64,000 bases of DNA. It comes from Collinsella aerofaciens. GTDB taxonomy: Bacteria; Actinomycetota; Coriobacteriia; Coriobacteriales; Coriobacteriaceae. The notes beneath the pieces are model-generated. The model searched no databases and had not been told where the DNA came from. It saw only the letters and a list, made by a program, of their open reading frames with translations. The stretch is taken from positions 3,723 through 67,722 of the forward strand of contig JAPJOH010000010.1 of assembly GCA_030826265.1 (NCBI GenBank), written 5' to 3'. Shown piece by piece: positions 1 through 8,177 of the stretch. Position 1 is the stretch's first letter; each line of letters starts with the position of its first letter. Both the position numbers and the translations under genes were made by a program.

Positions 1-1
1 G

Positions 2-970
2 TATACATTGGTTCGGACGAGAAACAAACGGACTTGTCCTGCCAGCATTAGGCAGCGGCTGTTTCTTGGTGAGCTCCCCAGGGAATCCGTGCTGGAAACG
101 GAGCATGGGTTTTTGGTTACGTCTCCTCTACTGACGACATTCATCATGTCGCGGCATCTGACGGATCTTCAGCTTCTTTTGGTATTGGCGGAGATGTGTG
201 GCTTGTTTGCGGTGTGTGCCCTGCCGGCGGCACTTGAGGCGGAGCTTTCGCGTGCAATTGATTCGGGCGCGATTTCGACAACGGTCGGTTGGGTGCGCTG
301 CCCGTCCGAGGACGGCACCGCCTCAAATTTATGGCGTCGAGACGCTTTGGTTTTGGGCGGAGACCTTGACCGTTTTTGTTCAGATGTTTGCGGGATGCGT
401 TACGGCAATAGATTTATGGCGGTATCGCAACTCGTTCCATTGGGTGCCGCGTCGCCTTTTGAGGTCGAGGCGTATTTGCTACTTGCACTGCCGCGATCCC
501 TGGGAGGCGAAGGTTTTTGCGGCATAGAGCTTAATGTTGAAGTGATGCTAAGCAAAAGTGCTCGAGTGATTGTGGGAAAGTCCCGTGTATATATCGACCT
601 ACTTCTTTCTTCACCGGACGGTAGGCGACAGGTGGCCATTGAATGTCAGGGAAAGGCCTCGCACGGACGCGCAGGGGATGGCTTGCGTGACGCTGACCGT
701 ATGACGGCCCTTCAGGCCATGGGCTACGATGTGCTTCTCCTGACACACAGACAGATATCGGATGAGGATAGATTCCGCGCGATCGTTAAGGCCGTATGCA
801 GGATGCTCGATGCTGAATATCGTGATAAAAGCTCGGATGAGCAAAGGGCCGAGACATTACTCCGGTCTGAACTATTCGTTGACTGGACAAAATTGGGAGT
901 AATCGACGGAAAGATGCCCGTTAGACACAAAATGGCTCGATCGTGGACGGCTGCGAATCTAAGTGAGTAG
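2..970 (+). CDS. PD-(D/E)XK-like nuclease-fold protein, 5' end outside window
   Basis: The frame is open to the left edge, so the true start probably lies upstream; the first possible start inside the window is a TTG at 8. The C-terminal half has a strand with an Asp (YIDLLL) followed by AIECQGK, the D...ExQ/K arrangement of PD-(D/E)XK nuclease folds such as DUF559/Vsr-like proteins, then a helix and the strand YDVLLLTH typical of that fold. The N-terminal part (about 120 residues, Leu/Cys-rich helices) resembles the helical region of large Coriobacteriia families of hypothetical proteins often compared with AbiEi-type antitoxins; this is a recollection of family appearance, not a search. The stop codon lies inside the left arm of the 123-bp repeat at 959-1081, so the repeat supplies the last codons. 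Substrate and role are unknown. Confidence 0.6.
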   Translation, partial: YTLVRTRNKRTCPASIRQRLFLGELPRESVLETEHGFLVTSPLLTTFIMSRHLTDLQLLLVLAEMCGLFAVCALPAALEAELSRAIDSGAISTTVGWVRCPSEDGTASNLWRRDALVLGGDLDRFCSDVCGMRYGNRFMAVSQLVPLGAASPFEVEAYLLLALPRSLGGEGFCGIELNVEVMLSKSARVIVGKSRVYIDLLLSSPDGRRQVAIECQGKASHGRAGDGLRDADRMTALQAMGYDVLLLTHRQISDEDRFRAIVKAVCRMLDAEYRDKSSDEQRAETLLRSELFVDWTKLGVIDGKMPVRHKMARSWTAANLSE

Positions 971-1081
971 ACTTTTGGCACTTTGGCGACTAGGTCGTTT
1001 TGCAACAAGGCATTTACCTGCGGCTTTATAAAGCAATATGGGTGGTGTGCTCGGCAAGTTCCAAAAAGTCTACTCACTTAG
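959..1081. repeat. 123-bp element with terminal inverted repeats, copy 1
   Basis: The left arm begins CTAAGTGAGTAGACTTTTGG and the right arm (1061-1081) is its near-perfect reverse complement ending GTCTACTCACTTAG. A second copy of identical length is at 10981-11103. The interiors are diverged but alignable (shared TTTTGCA, CTGCGG and TTTA blocks and a GTG(T/C)GCT-like block near the right arm). It carries no convincing ORF. The form fits a MITE-like or large REP-like palindromic element. No clear target-site duplication was seen. Confidence 0.8.
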
Positions 1082-1146
1082 TTTTTGACGAGAAGCCGAT
1101 GCCGAAGGCGGTCCTATTTCAGGGCGTTAACAAGTTCGTGAGGCAC

Positions 1147-1178
1147 GAAAAAGGCCCGAACCAATACGGTCCGGGCCT
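1147..1178 (-). terminator. Rho-independent terminator of the rubrerythrin gene
   Basis: On the minus strand, just past the rubrerythrin stop, a stem with AGGCCCG/CGGGCCT arms is followed by a run of five T residues. Confidence 0.75.
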
Positions 1179-1212
1179 CATCGAGCTTGAGGTTATGTCT
1201 CAGGCGGTTGGC

Positions 1213-1773
1213 TTAGCCAAAGTAGCGCTTGAGCAGGCCGGCGAAAGCCTTGCCGTGGCGGGCCTCGTCGCGAGCCATCTCGTGCACGGTGTCGTGGATG
1301 GCATCGAGGCCGGCGGCCTTGGCACGCTTGGCAAGATCGGTCTTGCCGGCGGTGGCGCCGTTCTCGGCCTCAACGCGCATCTCGAGGTTCTTCTTGGTGG
1401 AGTCGGTCACGACCTCGCCCAGGAGCTCGGCGAACTTGGCGGCATGCTCGGCCTCCTCGTGGGCAGCCTTCTCCCAGTACAGGCCGATCTCGGGATAGCC
1501 CTCGCGATGAGCGACGCGAGCCATGGCCAGGTACATACCGACCTCAGAGCACTCGCCCTCAAAGTTGGCGCGCAGGTCGGCAACGATGTCCTCAGAGACA
1601 CCCTCCATCTTGGCGACGCCCACGACGTGCTCGGCGGCCCACTCGAGCTGGCCCTCCTCCTGCTTCAGGAAACGAGAACCGGGAACGCCGCACTGGGGGC
1701 ACTTAAAATCCTCGGGCAGCTGGTCGCCGTCGAACTCTTCCACATAACCGCAAACGGGGCAAACAAACTTCAT
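1213..1773 (-). CDS. Reverse-type rubrerythrin
   Basis: 186 residues. A rubredoxin-like Fe(Cys)4 site comes first (Cys5, 8, 25, 28: CPVCGY and CPQCGV), followed by a ferritin-like diiron domain (about 45-186) with the paired helices FEGECSEVGMY, EEAEHAAKF and EMARDEARHGKAF that supply Glu/His ligands. This N-terminal rubredoxin order is that of reverse rubrerythrins, which reduce hydrogen peroxide with electrons from NADH via rubredoxin-type partners in anaerobes. The start at 1773 is chosen because AAAGGA lies just upstream and the CPVCGY motif then begins at residue 5; an upstream in-frame extension has no such support. It is monocistronic, with a terminator immediately downstream. Likely role: oxygen and peroxide protection in the cytoplasm. 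Confidence 0.93.
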   Translation of the reverse strand: MKFVCPVCGYVEEFDGDQLPEDFKCPQCGVPGSRFLKQEEGQLEWAAEHVVGVAKMEGVSEDIVADLRANFEGECSEVGMYLAMARVAHREGYPEIGLYWEKAAHEEAEHAAKFAELLGEVVTDSTKKNLEMRVEAENGATAGKTDLAKRAKAAGLDAIHDTVHEMARDEARHGKAFAGLLKRYFG

Positions 1774-1995
1774 GATTCGATCCTTTCGATCGATGGCGAT
1801 TGCGCGCTCGTCCGGTCCCGTAGGGGCCCTCTCCGGACGTGCGTCTTGACGAGTTCTATTATCCATAAATGCAACCAAATGTGAAGCCTATTAGGAATGA
1901 TTTTTAATAAAACAATTTTGAGATATGAAGATGTTGATTGATTAACGATTGGCAGGCCGTCTTTGACCGCCGCTGAGTACAATCGGGCGAGCAAA

Positions 1996-2011
1996 TGTTG
2001 ACCTATCAACA
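1996..2011. promoter_or_regulatory. Perfect palindrome, candidate operator upstream of the alcohol dehydrogenase
   Basis: TGTTGA-CCTA-TCAACA is a perfect 6+6 palindrome ending 18 bases before the ATG at 2030. A possible -10 box TACAAT sits at 1978-1983, so a repressor bound here would overlap the early transcribed region. A second, imperfect palindrome (GTTGATTGATTAAC) lies at 1932-1945. No -35 box is evident. Function is inferred. Confidence 0.45.
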
Positions 2012-2029
2012 AATGAAGGAGTTTCCTTT

Positions 2030-3250
2030 ATGCATCTAGCCCGTCGTGCCTGGTGCCGAACATATCAGACGGTTTTTCGCATTGCATTGCCGATCCTGCC
2101 CTATACCGAGCCGCGCATTTTAGAGCATGCCGAGGATGTGCCCGCGGTGCTTCAAAAGCGCTCGATCCAGAAGGTCCTTATCGTGACGGATCCCGGCATT
2201 GCCCGTCTGGGGCTCACGGCACCGCTCGAGACGGCGCTCGCATGCAGGGGGATTGGCGTTACGGTCTATGCCGAAACGCGTGCAAACCCCACGGTTTCAA
2301 ACGTGGAAGAAGCGGCGTCCCTGTATCGAGAGAGCGCCTGCCAGGCCATTATCGGCTTTGGCGGTGGCTCGGCCATGGACTGTGCCAAGGGCGTGGGCGC
2401 ACGCATTGCGCAGCCAAACAAGCCCATCAACAAGATGCGCGGCCTGCTGCGGATTCATCGTCGCCTGCCGCTGCTCATCGCCGTTCCCACTACCGCCGGT
2501 ACGGGAAGCGAAGTCACGCTTGCGGCGGTAATTACCGATGACGGGACGCACTACAAATACCCCATTAACGACTTTGTGCTCATCCCGCGTTTTGCAGTCC
2601 ACGACCCCGAGTTTACGTGCGGCTTGCCCGCTTCCATTACGGGGCAGACGGGCATGGACGCCCTGACGCATGCCGTTGAGGCCTTTATCGGGCGAAGCAC
2701 CACGCCCTATACGCGCAAGATGGCGCGACAGGCGGTGCAGCTTATCCACGACAATTTGCTCGAGGCCTATGAGCATGGTGACGACATGCGCGCTCGTCGC
2801 AATATGCTTTCGGCGGCGTATAAGGCGGGCGTTGCGTTTACCCGCTCCTATGTCGGATATGTGCATGCCATCGCGCACAGTCTGGGCGGCCGATACGGAA
2901 TTCCGCACGGTTTGGCCAACGCGATCATCCTGCCGCACATGCTTCGCGCTTATGGTGACGCCGCCGCCCCCAAGCTTGCCGATCTTGCTCGCATGGCGGG
3001 CATTGCGCCGGCTACCGCGCAGGATAGTCTTGCGGCCGAGGCCTTTATCGATTGGGTCGACCGCATGAACGAGATCCTGGGAATCCCCAAATATGTCTCG
3101 GGCATTCGCCGCTCCGACATTCCCGAGATGGCGGCGCATGCCGATGCCGAGGCCAATCCGCTGTACCCCGTTCCGCTTTTGATGGACCGCTTGGAGCTCG
3201 AGCGTATGTACGAGGTCGTCGCGGGTGGTATGTTTGAGGACGAGAACTAG
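2030..3250 (+). CDS. Iron-containing alcohol dehydrogenase
   Basis: 406 residues, normal for the group III Fe-ADH family (NAD(P)H-linked alcohol/aldehyde interconversion). The nucleotide-binding GGGSAMDCAKG motif is at 111-121 and TTAGTGSE at 154-161. Metal ligands are visible as Asp210 and His214 (GMDALTHAVEA), His279/283 (HAIAH) and His293 (GIPHG). The start is supported by GAAGGAG eight bases upstream. The stop is nine bases before the aldehyde dehydrogenase, so the two form an operon that would convert an alcohol to an acid or an acid-level aldehyde to an alcohol during fermentation. The exact substrate (ethanol, butanol, a diol) cannot be told. The palindrome at 1996-2011 may control expression. 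Confidence 0.92.
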   Translation: MHLARRAWCRTYQTVFRIALPILPYTEPRILEHAEDVPAVLQKRSIQKVLIVTDPGIARLGLTAPLETALACRGIGVTVYAETRANPTVSNVEEAASLYRESACQAIIGFGGGSAMDCAKGVGARIAQPNKPINKMRGLLRIHRRLPLLIAVPTTAGTGSEVTLAAVITDDGTHYKYPINDFVLIPRFAVHDPEFTCGLPASITGQTGMDALTHAVEAFIGRSTTPYTRKMARQAVQLIHDNLLEAYEHGDDMRARRNMLSAAYKAGVAFTRSYVGYVHAIAHSLGGRYGIPHGLANAIILPHMLRAYGDAAAPKLADLARMAGIAPATAQDSLAAEAFIDWVDRMNEILGIPKYVSGIRRSDIPEMAAHADAEANPLYPVPLLMDRLELERMYEVVAGGMFEDEN

Positions 3251-3259
3251 GAGGGTGCC

Positions 3260-4639
3260 ATGAACACCGAGGAAATTGCGCGCATCGTCGGCGATCAGCG
3301 CACTTACTTTAAAACGCACGCTACGTTTGATGTTGATGCCCGACGTCGCGCGCTCGTGAGTTTACGCGATGCGGTACGGGCGCACGAGGCCGATATTGCC
3401 CATGCACTCAAGACCGATTTGGGAAAGTCGCATGACGAGGCATATATGTGCGAGATCGGCACGTCGCTTTCCGAGATTCGTCATCAGATCGCTCACGTGG
3501 CTCGATGGAGTCGTCCGCGCCTGCGTCCGTGTGACCTTGCCAACGCCGTGAGCGCGTGCAAAACGCAAGCCGTGCCCTATGGCGTCACGCTCATCATGGC
3601 TCCGTGGAACTACCCGTTTTTGCTAACACTCGAGCCGCTCGCCGGCGCCCTTGCCGCGGGCAATACCGTGGTCATCAAGCCGAGTGCCTATGCTCCGGCA
3701 TCGAGCGCGGTGCTCAAGCAAATCTGTGAAGAGGCATTTGATCCGCGCCTGGTGACGGTTGTCGAGGGCGGGCGCGCCGAGAACGAAGCGTTGCTCGATG
3801 AGTGCTGGGACAAGATCTTCTTTACCGGTAGCGTTCCGGTCGGCAAGCTCGTCATGGAGCGCGCGAGTAAAAACCTCACGCCCGTGACGCTTGAGCTGGG
3901 CGGCAAGAGCCCCTGCATCGTGGATGCGACGGCAAACTTGAAGGTCGCGGCACGGCGTATCGCCTTTGGCAAATGGCTCAACGTAGGGCAGACCTGCGTG
4001 GCGCCCGACTACCTGCTGGTCGATACGCGCGTGCACGACGAGCTGCTGGGCCTCATCAAGGAAGAGGTCCGCCGTATGTTTGGCGAGCATCCGCTCGATA
4101 ACGAGGATTACGGGCATATCGTCAATGCTAAGCATTTTGCGCGCGTGCGCGGGCTGATCGATCCCGATAAGGTCGTGCTGGGAGGCACGGCGCGCGAGTC
4201 GTCGCTCAAGATTGAGCCGACGATCCTAGACGGCGTGACCCCCGATGACGCCGTGATGCAGGAGGAGATCTTCGGTCCCATCTTGCCGGTGCTGACGTTT
4301 GAGAGCCTAGACGAGGCCGAAGCGTTTATTACGGATCGTCCGACGCCGCTGGCCCTGTATATCTTTAGTCAGGATCGCGCAGTTCAGCAGCGCTTCGTGC
4401 GTTACGTGCCCTTTGGCGGTGGCTGTGTCAACGACACGATCATGCACTTGGCTACGAGCCATATGGGCTTTGGCGGCATGGGCGCGAGCGGTATGGGGCA
4501 GTACCATGGACGCGAGAGCTTCGATACGTTTAGCCACAAGAAGAGTATCGTGAACAAGGCAACTTGGCTGGACGTGCCGTTTCGGTATGCGCCCTACGCA
4601 AGCTGGAAGCACAAGTTCGTGCGCATGTTTGTGCATTAG
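3260..4639 (+). CDS. Aldehyde dehydrogenase, NAD(P)-dependent (class-3-like)
   Basis: 459 residues, the shorter ALDH class typical of ALDH3/YwdH/CoxII-type enzymes rather than the ~490-residue forms. Motifs: APWNYP with the oxyanion Asn117, ELGGKSP with the general base Glu212, GQTCVAPDY with the catalytic nucleophile Cys246, and EEIFGPILPV in the C-terminal part. It oxidises aldehydes to carboxylates with NAD(P)+. The start has AGGAGG upstream, and it follows the Fe-ADH by nine bases in the same operon. The C-terminal about 30 aromatic/basic residues (WKHKFVRMF) resemble the hydrophobic tails seen in membrane-associated ALDH3 members; that is inference. Confidence 0.92.
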   Translation: MNTEEIARIVGDQRTYFKTHATFDVDARRRALVSLRDAVRAHEADIAHALKTDLGKSHDEAYMCEIGTSLSEIRHQIAHVARWSRPRLRPCDLANAVSACKTQAVPYGVTLIMAPWNYPFLLTLEPLAGALAAGNTVVIKPSAYAPASSAVLKQICEEAFDPRLVTVVEGGRAENEALLDECWDKIFFTGSVPVGKLVMERASKNLTPVTLELGGKSPCIVDATANLKVAARRIAFGKWLNVGQTCVAPDYLLVDTRVHDELLGLIKEEVRRMFGEHPLDNEDYGHIVNAKHFARVRGLIDPDKVVLGGTARESSLKIEPTILDGVTPDDAVMQEEIFGPILPVLTFESLDEAEAFITDRPTPLALYIFSQDRAVQQRFVRYVPFGGGCVNDTIMHLATSHMGFGGMGASGMGQYHGRESFDTFSHKKSIVNKATWLDVPFRYAPYASWKHKFVRMFVH

Positions 4640-4647
4640 AAAAGGGC

Positions 4648-4681
4648 GCAGGTAATACGAACAAGTGTTCCTATTACCTGC
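4648..4681 (+). terminator. Hairpin after the alcohol/aldehyde dehydrogenase operon
   Basis: Perfect ten-base arms GCAGGTAATA / TATTACCTGC with a 14-base loop, nine bases past the ALDH stop. Only a short T run (ATTTTG) follows, so termination may be partial. Confidence 0.6.
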
Positions 4682-4744
4682 ATTTTGCGTTAGACTACTG
4701 TTATGGAGCACGGATGGGCCAACTCCCTTTAGAAGGGATTTGGT

Positions 4745-4828
4745 ATGAACGTAAGCGATGTTATTTCGTTATTGGCGTTGTTGATTGCGGCTATCGAACT
4801 CGGTCTGTTTATCGGCCGAATGAAATAG
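4745..4828 (+). CDS. 27-residue hydrophobic peptide, candidate small membrane or toxin peptide
   Basis: The peptide starts MNVSDVISLLALL and ends GLFIGRMK: one predicted membrane helix (about residues 5-24) with a basic tail. A ribosome site AGAAGGGA lies about six bases upstream, and a possible extended -10 box (TGTTATGGA, 4699-4707) lies 38 bases further up. It stands alone between the ALDH terminator and the HIRAN gene. Hairpin-forming sequence follows (ACCCG-CGGCAA-CGGGT near 4889-4904). Short peptides of this shape in Gram-positives are often called holin-like or type I toxins with a cis antisense RNA; nothing here proves that. It is not in the usual size range for gene finders. Confidence 0.5.
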   Translation: MNVSDVISLLALLIAAIELGLFIGRMK

Positions 4829-5064
4829 CCGCCCCCGCGTAAGCGAAGACGGCCACTTCTCACGATGAAAACGTGTATCGGAGTTGGCAAGACCCGCGGC
4901 AACGGGTGCCATCCGTGTTCCTATCTTATCTGCAAGCGTTCTGTCGCGCAAGCGTTGAGGCAAACGATTGAAGGACGCAGGCAGGATGTATTTGTGTCCG
5001 CACGGGACCGTAGACTTCTCAATAAGGTTACACACCGGTTTATCCGGCCGTTAGAGGAGCTGCT

Positions 5065-5391
5065 ATGTACGAGCCTTCGCGTGTTCTTCTGTCATTTCAC
5101 ATTGCAGGATTTCAGTATGCCGATGGCGCCTTGGTCTTGGGCGATCTTAAAGCGGGCGATAAACTGACGCTGTGTGCCGAGCGCGATAATCCCCATGACC
5201 CTGAGGCGGTTGCGATTTATTACGGCAACACCAAGCTTGGCTATGTTCCGGGAAACGAGGTCGGCCCGCTGTCCTTGATGATGTATTACGGCCACGAGGA
5301 CGTATTTGAGGCCCGCGTGCAACAGGTTGCTCCCGAGCGCAGCCCGTGGCATCAGGTGCACGTTGGCCTCTACGTGGTGGACGCTCGCTAA
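5065..5391 (+). CDS. HIRAN-domain protein
   Basis: 108 residues that are almost wholly one HIRAN domain: an initial strand FHIAGFQYADG, LKAGDKLTLCAERDNPHDPEA and AIYYGNTKLGYVPG are the conserved blocks. HIRAN domains bind the 3' end of DNA in the eukaryotic helicase HLTF and occur alone or fused to nucleases and helicases in bacteria. Start supported by AGAGGAG. The next gene begins 19 bases after its stop, so they are likely cotranscribed. Function as a stand-alone protein is unknown; a DNA-damage or stalled-fork role is inference. Confidence 0.85.
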   Translation: MYEPSRVLLSFHIAGFQYADGALVLGDLKAGDKLTLCAERDNPHDPEAVAIYYGNTKLGYVPGNEVGPLSLMMYYGHEDVFEARVQQVAPERSPWHQVHVGLYVVDAR

Positions 5392-5409
5392 TCGGCAAGG
5401 GAGGCGGCC

Positions 5410-5589
5410 ATGTTTGATGGCGATGATCTGTTCAATCTGACAGACGATCCGTTTGAGTGGGATATGCTACTCGATGACGATGAGTTGGAGCAGGATTGTA
5501 AGAAGCGCCAGGACAAGAGCGCCCAGGGTGACGCGTCGAAAAAGAAAGACAAGCGCCGTCGCGGACTGTTCGGCGGGCTCTTTGGATAA
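5410..5589 (+). CDS. Small acidic/basic bipolar protein, unknown function
   Basis: 59 residues with a strongly acidic N-terminal half (MFDGDDLFNLTDDPFEWD, then LLDDDELEQD), a lysine/arginine-rich stretch (KKKDKRRR) and an ending GLFGGLFG. AAGGGAGG is five bases upstream of the ATG and it follows the HIRAN gene closely, so translation is likely. No cysteine pairs or membrane helix. The charge split suggests interaction with protein or nucleic acid, perhaps DNA mimicry by the acidic part; this is speculation. I do not recognise a family. Confidence 0.7.
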   Translation: MFDGDDLFNLTDDPFEWDMLLDDDELEQDCKKRQDKSAQGDASKKKDKRRRGLFGGLFG

Positions 5590-5655
5590 CCGCCGCATCG
5601 ATGCGTCTGTATACTTAGCACGAGTTGAACACGTTGCGAAATGAGGGCATAGACG

Positions 5656-6201
5656 ATGATGTGGTTTACCGCCGACCTGCACCTGGGTGATACGAATATC
5701 TTGCACGACATGGACCGGACGTTTGGCTCGGTCGAGGAGATGAACCGCAAGGTCATCGATGCCATCAATGAGTGCGTGGCCGCGGATGACCGTCTCTACA
5801 TCCTGGGAGACTTTACCTATCGTTTGCCCCTAGCGGATGCCGTGCACCTGCGCGAGCGTATCGAATGCAAGAATGTGACGCTCATCCGCGGTAACCATGA
5901 CGGCGACTGGGAAGACCCGGACGCGCCGCAGATTTGGGAAGACGTGCGCGATTACTTGGAGATTGCCCCCGGCTATGCCAAGGGTCACCGTCTGGTTATG
6001 AGCCACTACCCCATGCTCAGCTGGAATGGCAAGGCGCGTGGCGCCATCATGCTGCACGGGCATATCCACAGCAGGGGAGACCGCACCAACGCGCGCAACC
6101 GCGATCGCGAGCGCCCTATCTTTCGCTACGATGTCGGTCTCGATGCCAACAAGTTCAAGCCCGTAAGCCGGGATCAAATCCTGGGCTTCTTTGGACTGTA
6201 A
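5656..6201 (+). CDS. Calcineurin-like metallophosphoesterase
   Basis: 181 residues, a compact single-domain phosphoesterase. All metal-site blocks are present: Asp7-x-His9 (TADLHLGD), Gly51-Asp52 (ILGDF), Gly79-Asn80-His81-Asp82 (RGNHD), His117 (SHYP) and Gly135-His136-x-His138 (LHGHIHS). The DLHLGDTNI / GNHD / GHIH spacing matches the YfcE-like phage/bacterial phosphoesterase group; substrate unknown. Two consecutive ATG codons (5656, 5659) could start it. A good -10 (TATACT) is at 5610-5615, so it may have its own promoter though it follows the HIRAN gene pair in the same direction. Confidence 0.88.
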   Translation: MMWFTADLHLGDTNILHDMDRTFGSVEEMNRKVIDAINECVAADDRLYILGDFTYRLPLADAVHLRERIECKNVTLIRGNHDGDWEDPDAPQIWEDVRDYLEIAPGYAKGHRLVMSHYPMLSWNGKARGAIMLHGHIHSRGDRTNARNRDRERPIFRYDVGLDANKFKPVSRDQILGFFGL

Positions 6202-6207
6202 TGCTCG

Positions 6208-6245
6208 AACCACCACAAAGGGGACAGGCACCTTTCGTGGTGGTT
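6208..6245. repeat. Short palindromic repeat with GGGACAGGCAC core
   Basis: Nine-base arms AACCACCAC / GTGGTGGTT enclose AAAGGGGACAGGCACCTTT-like sequence that is itself partly palindromic (AAAGG...CCTTT). It lies seven bases after the phosphoesterase stop. Repeats with this core are familiar intergenic REP-like elements in Actinobacteria and Firmicutes; the palindrome at 20326-20363 carries a related CTGTCCC core in the other orientation. Confidence 0.7.
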
Positions 6246-6340
6246 CTGGCACCGTTGCCATTATGGCGGCGGCGTCTTTTTTGTCCGCGCGGCGCGGTAG
6301 AGTGTAGGCGATTGAAATTTGCGTCCATCGAGGAGCTGCT

Positions 6341-8098
6341 ATGAACGAGATCAGGTGCCCGCATTGCGGCGAAGTGTTTAAGGTCGATGCGTCCGGCTAT
6401 GCGGATATCGTCAAACAGGTGCGCGATGCTGAGTTCTCGCGCGACCTGGATGAGCGTGTGAAGGCAGTCCAGCGCGAGGGCGAGCAGGCGCTGGAACTTG
6501 AGCGCTCGCGTTCGACGGCCGCCTTGCAAGAGGCAGAGTCTCAGCGCAACGCTCAGCTTGTCGAGCAGAAGAACGCTGCGGCCCAGCAGCTGGCGCAAGA
6601 AGTCGCCAAGCGCGATGCCGAGCTTGCCGAGCTGCGCGCCAAGCTTGAGGGCGCTGCCACGGAGCGCGAGAGTGCAAGCCAGCGCGCGGCGGTTGAGGCC
6701 CGTGCGGATGCGCAGAAGGAAAACGCAGAGCTCCAGCGTGAGATTGACAACCTGCGCGCGCAGCTGGGACGCAAGGATGACGAAGCCAAACTTGCCGAGG
6801 CGGCGGCGCGCAATGCTGCTCAAAACGATCTGTCCGCCCGCGACGCTCAGATTGCTGAGCTACAGGCAAAGCTCTCCGCTGCGGACAAGGCCCAGGAGAT
6901 GGCGCTTGCCGCTGCCGCGGCAGAGTCGCAGCGTGAGCTCGATGCCGCTCGCAGCGAGGCCGAGCGCGCGCTTGCTGACTATCGCGCGAAGGTACAAGAG
7001 AAGTTTTCCGCCGCAAAGGCTCAGTCCGAGCAAGAGGCCGAGGGCCTGCGTGCCCAGCTGCGCGAACAGGAGCTGACGGCCAAAATGAACCTATCGGAGG
7101 CGGTCGCCGCGGCGGAGCGTGAGCGTGATGAGGCGCGTGCCAAGCTGACGAGTGAGCTGGCGGTGCGCGATTCGCGTGAGGAACAGGCCAAGGCAGCCCA
7201 CGAGCTTGAGCTCGCGCAGGCCCAGCGCGTGAGCGACGAGTTGATCCGCTACAAGGACGAAGAGATTGAGCGCCTTAAGGAAATGAAGATCCGCCTGTCC
7301 ACCAAGATGGTGGGCGAGTCGCTCGAGCAGCACTGCGAGACCGAGTTTAACCGTCTGCGCATGACGGCGTTTCCTAACGCGTACTTCGAGAAGGATAACG
7401 ATGCGTCCGAGGGCACCAAAGGCGACTTTATCTTTCGCGAGTGCGACGCGAGCGGCAACGAGGTCATTTCGATTATGTTCGAGATGAAAAACGAGAACGA
7501 CGAGACCGCGACCAAGCACAAGAACGAGGACTTCTTTAAGAAACTCGATCACGATCGTCGCCAGAAAGGCTGTGAGTACGCGGTGCTCTGCACGCTGCTC
7601 GAGCCCGAGAGCGAGCTCTATAACGCGGGTATCGTCGACGTGAGTTACCGCTACGAGAAGATGTACGTGATCCGTCCGCAGTTTTTCATTCCCATGATTA
7701 CGCTTCTTCGCAACGCCGCCATGGGTTCGCTGCGCTATAAGCAGGAGCTGGCGGAATACAAACAGCAGAATATCGACGTCACGAACTTCGAAGCCAAGAT
7801 GGAGAAGTTCAAGAATGATTTCGGCCGCAACTACGAGATCGCGAGCCGCAAGTTCCAAACGGCGATCGATGAGATCGATAAGACGATTAGCCACCTGCAG
7901 AAAACCAAGGAGGCGTTGCTGTCCTCCGAGAACAATCTGCGCCTAGCCAACAAGAAGGCGGACGATCTTACCATTCGCAAGCTCACGTGGGGCAACAAGA
8001 CCATGAAGGCCGCGTTTGACGAGGCGCGCGGGGCTGCGACAGAGACAAACGATGAGCCAGCCGAGGCGGATTCGTATGAGGTCGAGGGTGCCGAGTAA
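6341..8098 (+). CDS. DUF2130 coiled-coil protein
   Basis: 585 residues. It opens with a CPHCGE half zinc-knuckle, then a long alanine/glutamate-rich coiled coil (about 20-320), then a globular DUF2130 domain (about 320-470: MVGESLEQHCETEFN, KGDFIFRE, IMFEMKNEND, FFKKLDHDR). GDFIF...FEMK has the spacing of a PD-(D/E)XK nuclease core, and DUF2130 has been related to that fold. A second helical region follows (about 480-560) and an acidic tail. The ATG has GAGGAGCTGCT just upstream. It is transcribed alone, ending in a strong bidirectional terminator. A structural or DNA-repair role resembling RmuC-like proteins is inference. Confidence 0.85.
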   Translation: MNEIRCPHCGEVFKVDASGYADIVKQVRDAEFSRDLDERVKAVQREGEQALELERSRSTAALQEAESQRNAQLVEQKNAAAQQLAQEVAKRDAELAELRAKLEGAATERESASQRAAVEARADAQKENAELQREIDNLRAQLGRKDDEAKLAEAAARNAAQNDLSARDAQIAELQAKLSAADKAQEMALAAAAAESQRELDAARSEAERALADYRAKVQEKFSAAKAQSEQEAEGLRAQLREQELTAKMNLSEAVAAAERERDEARAKLTSELAVRDSREEQAKAAHELELAQAQRVSDELIRYKDEEIERLKEMKIRLSTKMVGESLEQHCETEFNRLRMTAFPNAYFEKDNDASEGTKGDFIFRECDASGNEVISIMFEMKNENDETATKHKNEDFFKKLDHDRRQKGCEYAVLCTLLEPESELYNAGIVDVSYRYEKMYVIRPQFFIPMITLLRNAAMGSLRYKQELAEYKQQNIDVTNFEAKMEKFKNDFGRNYEIASRKFQTAIDEIDKTISHLQKTKEALLSSENNLRLANKKADDLTIRKLTWGNKTMKAAFDEARGAATETNDEPAEADSYEVEGAE

Positions 8099-8118
8099 GG
8101 CATAGCGTATAGCGCAAA

Positions 8119-8154
8119 AGCGGGGCCGCTGGCTATATTGCCAGCGGCCCCGCT
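8119..8154. terminator. Bidirectional terminator between convergent genes
   Basis: Perfect 14-base arms (AGCGGGGCCGCTGG and its complement) with an eight-base loop between the DUF2130 stop and the stop of the minus-strand helicase. Short T/A-rich tracts flank both sides. Confidence 0.8.
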
Positions 8155-8177
8155 TCGTTTCGTTCCAGTATGTTCGG

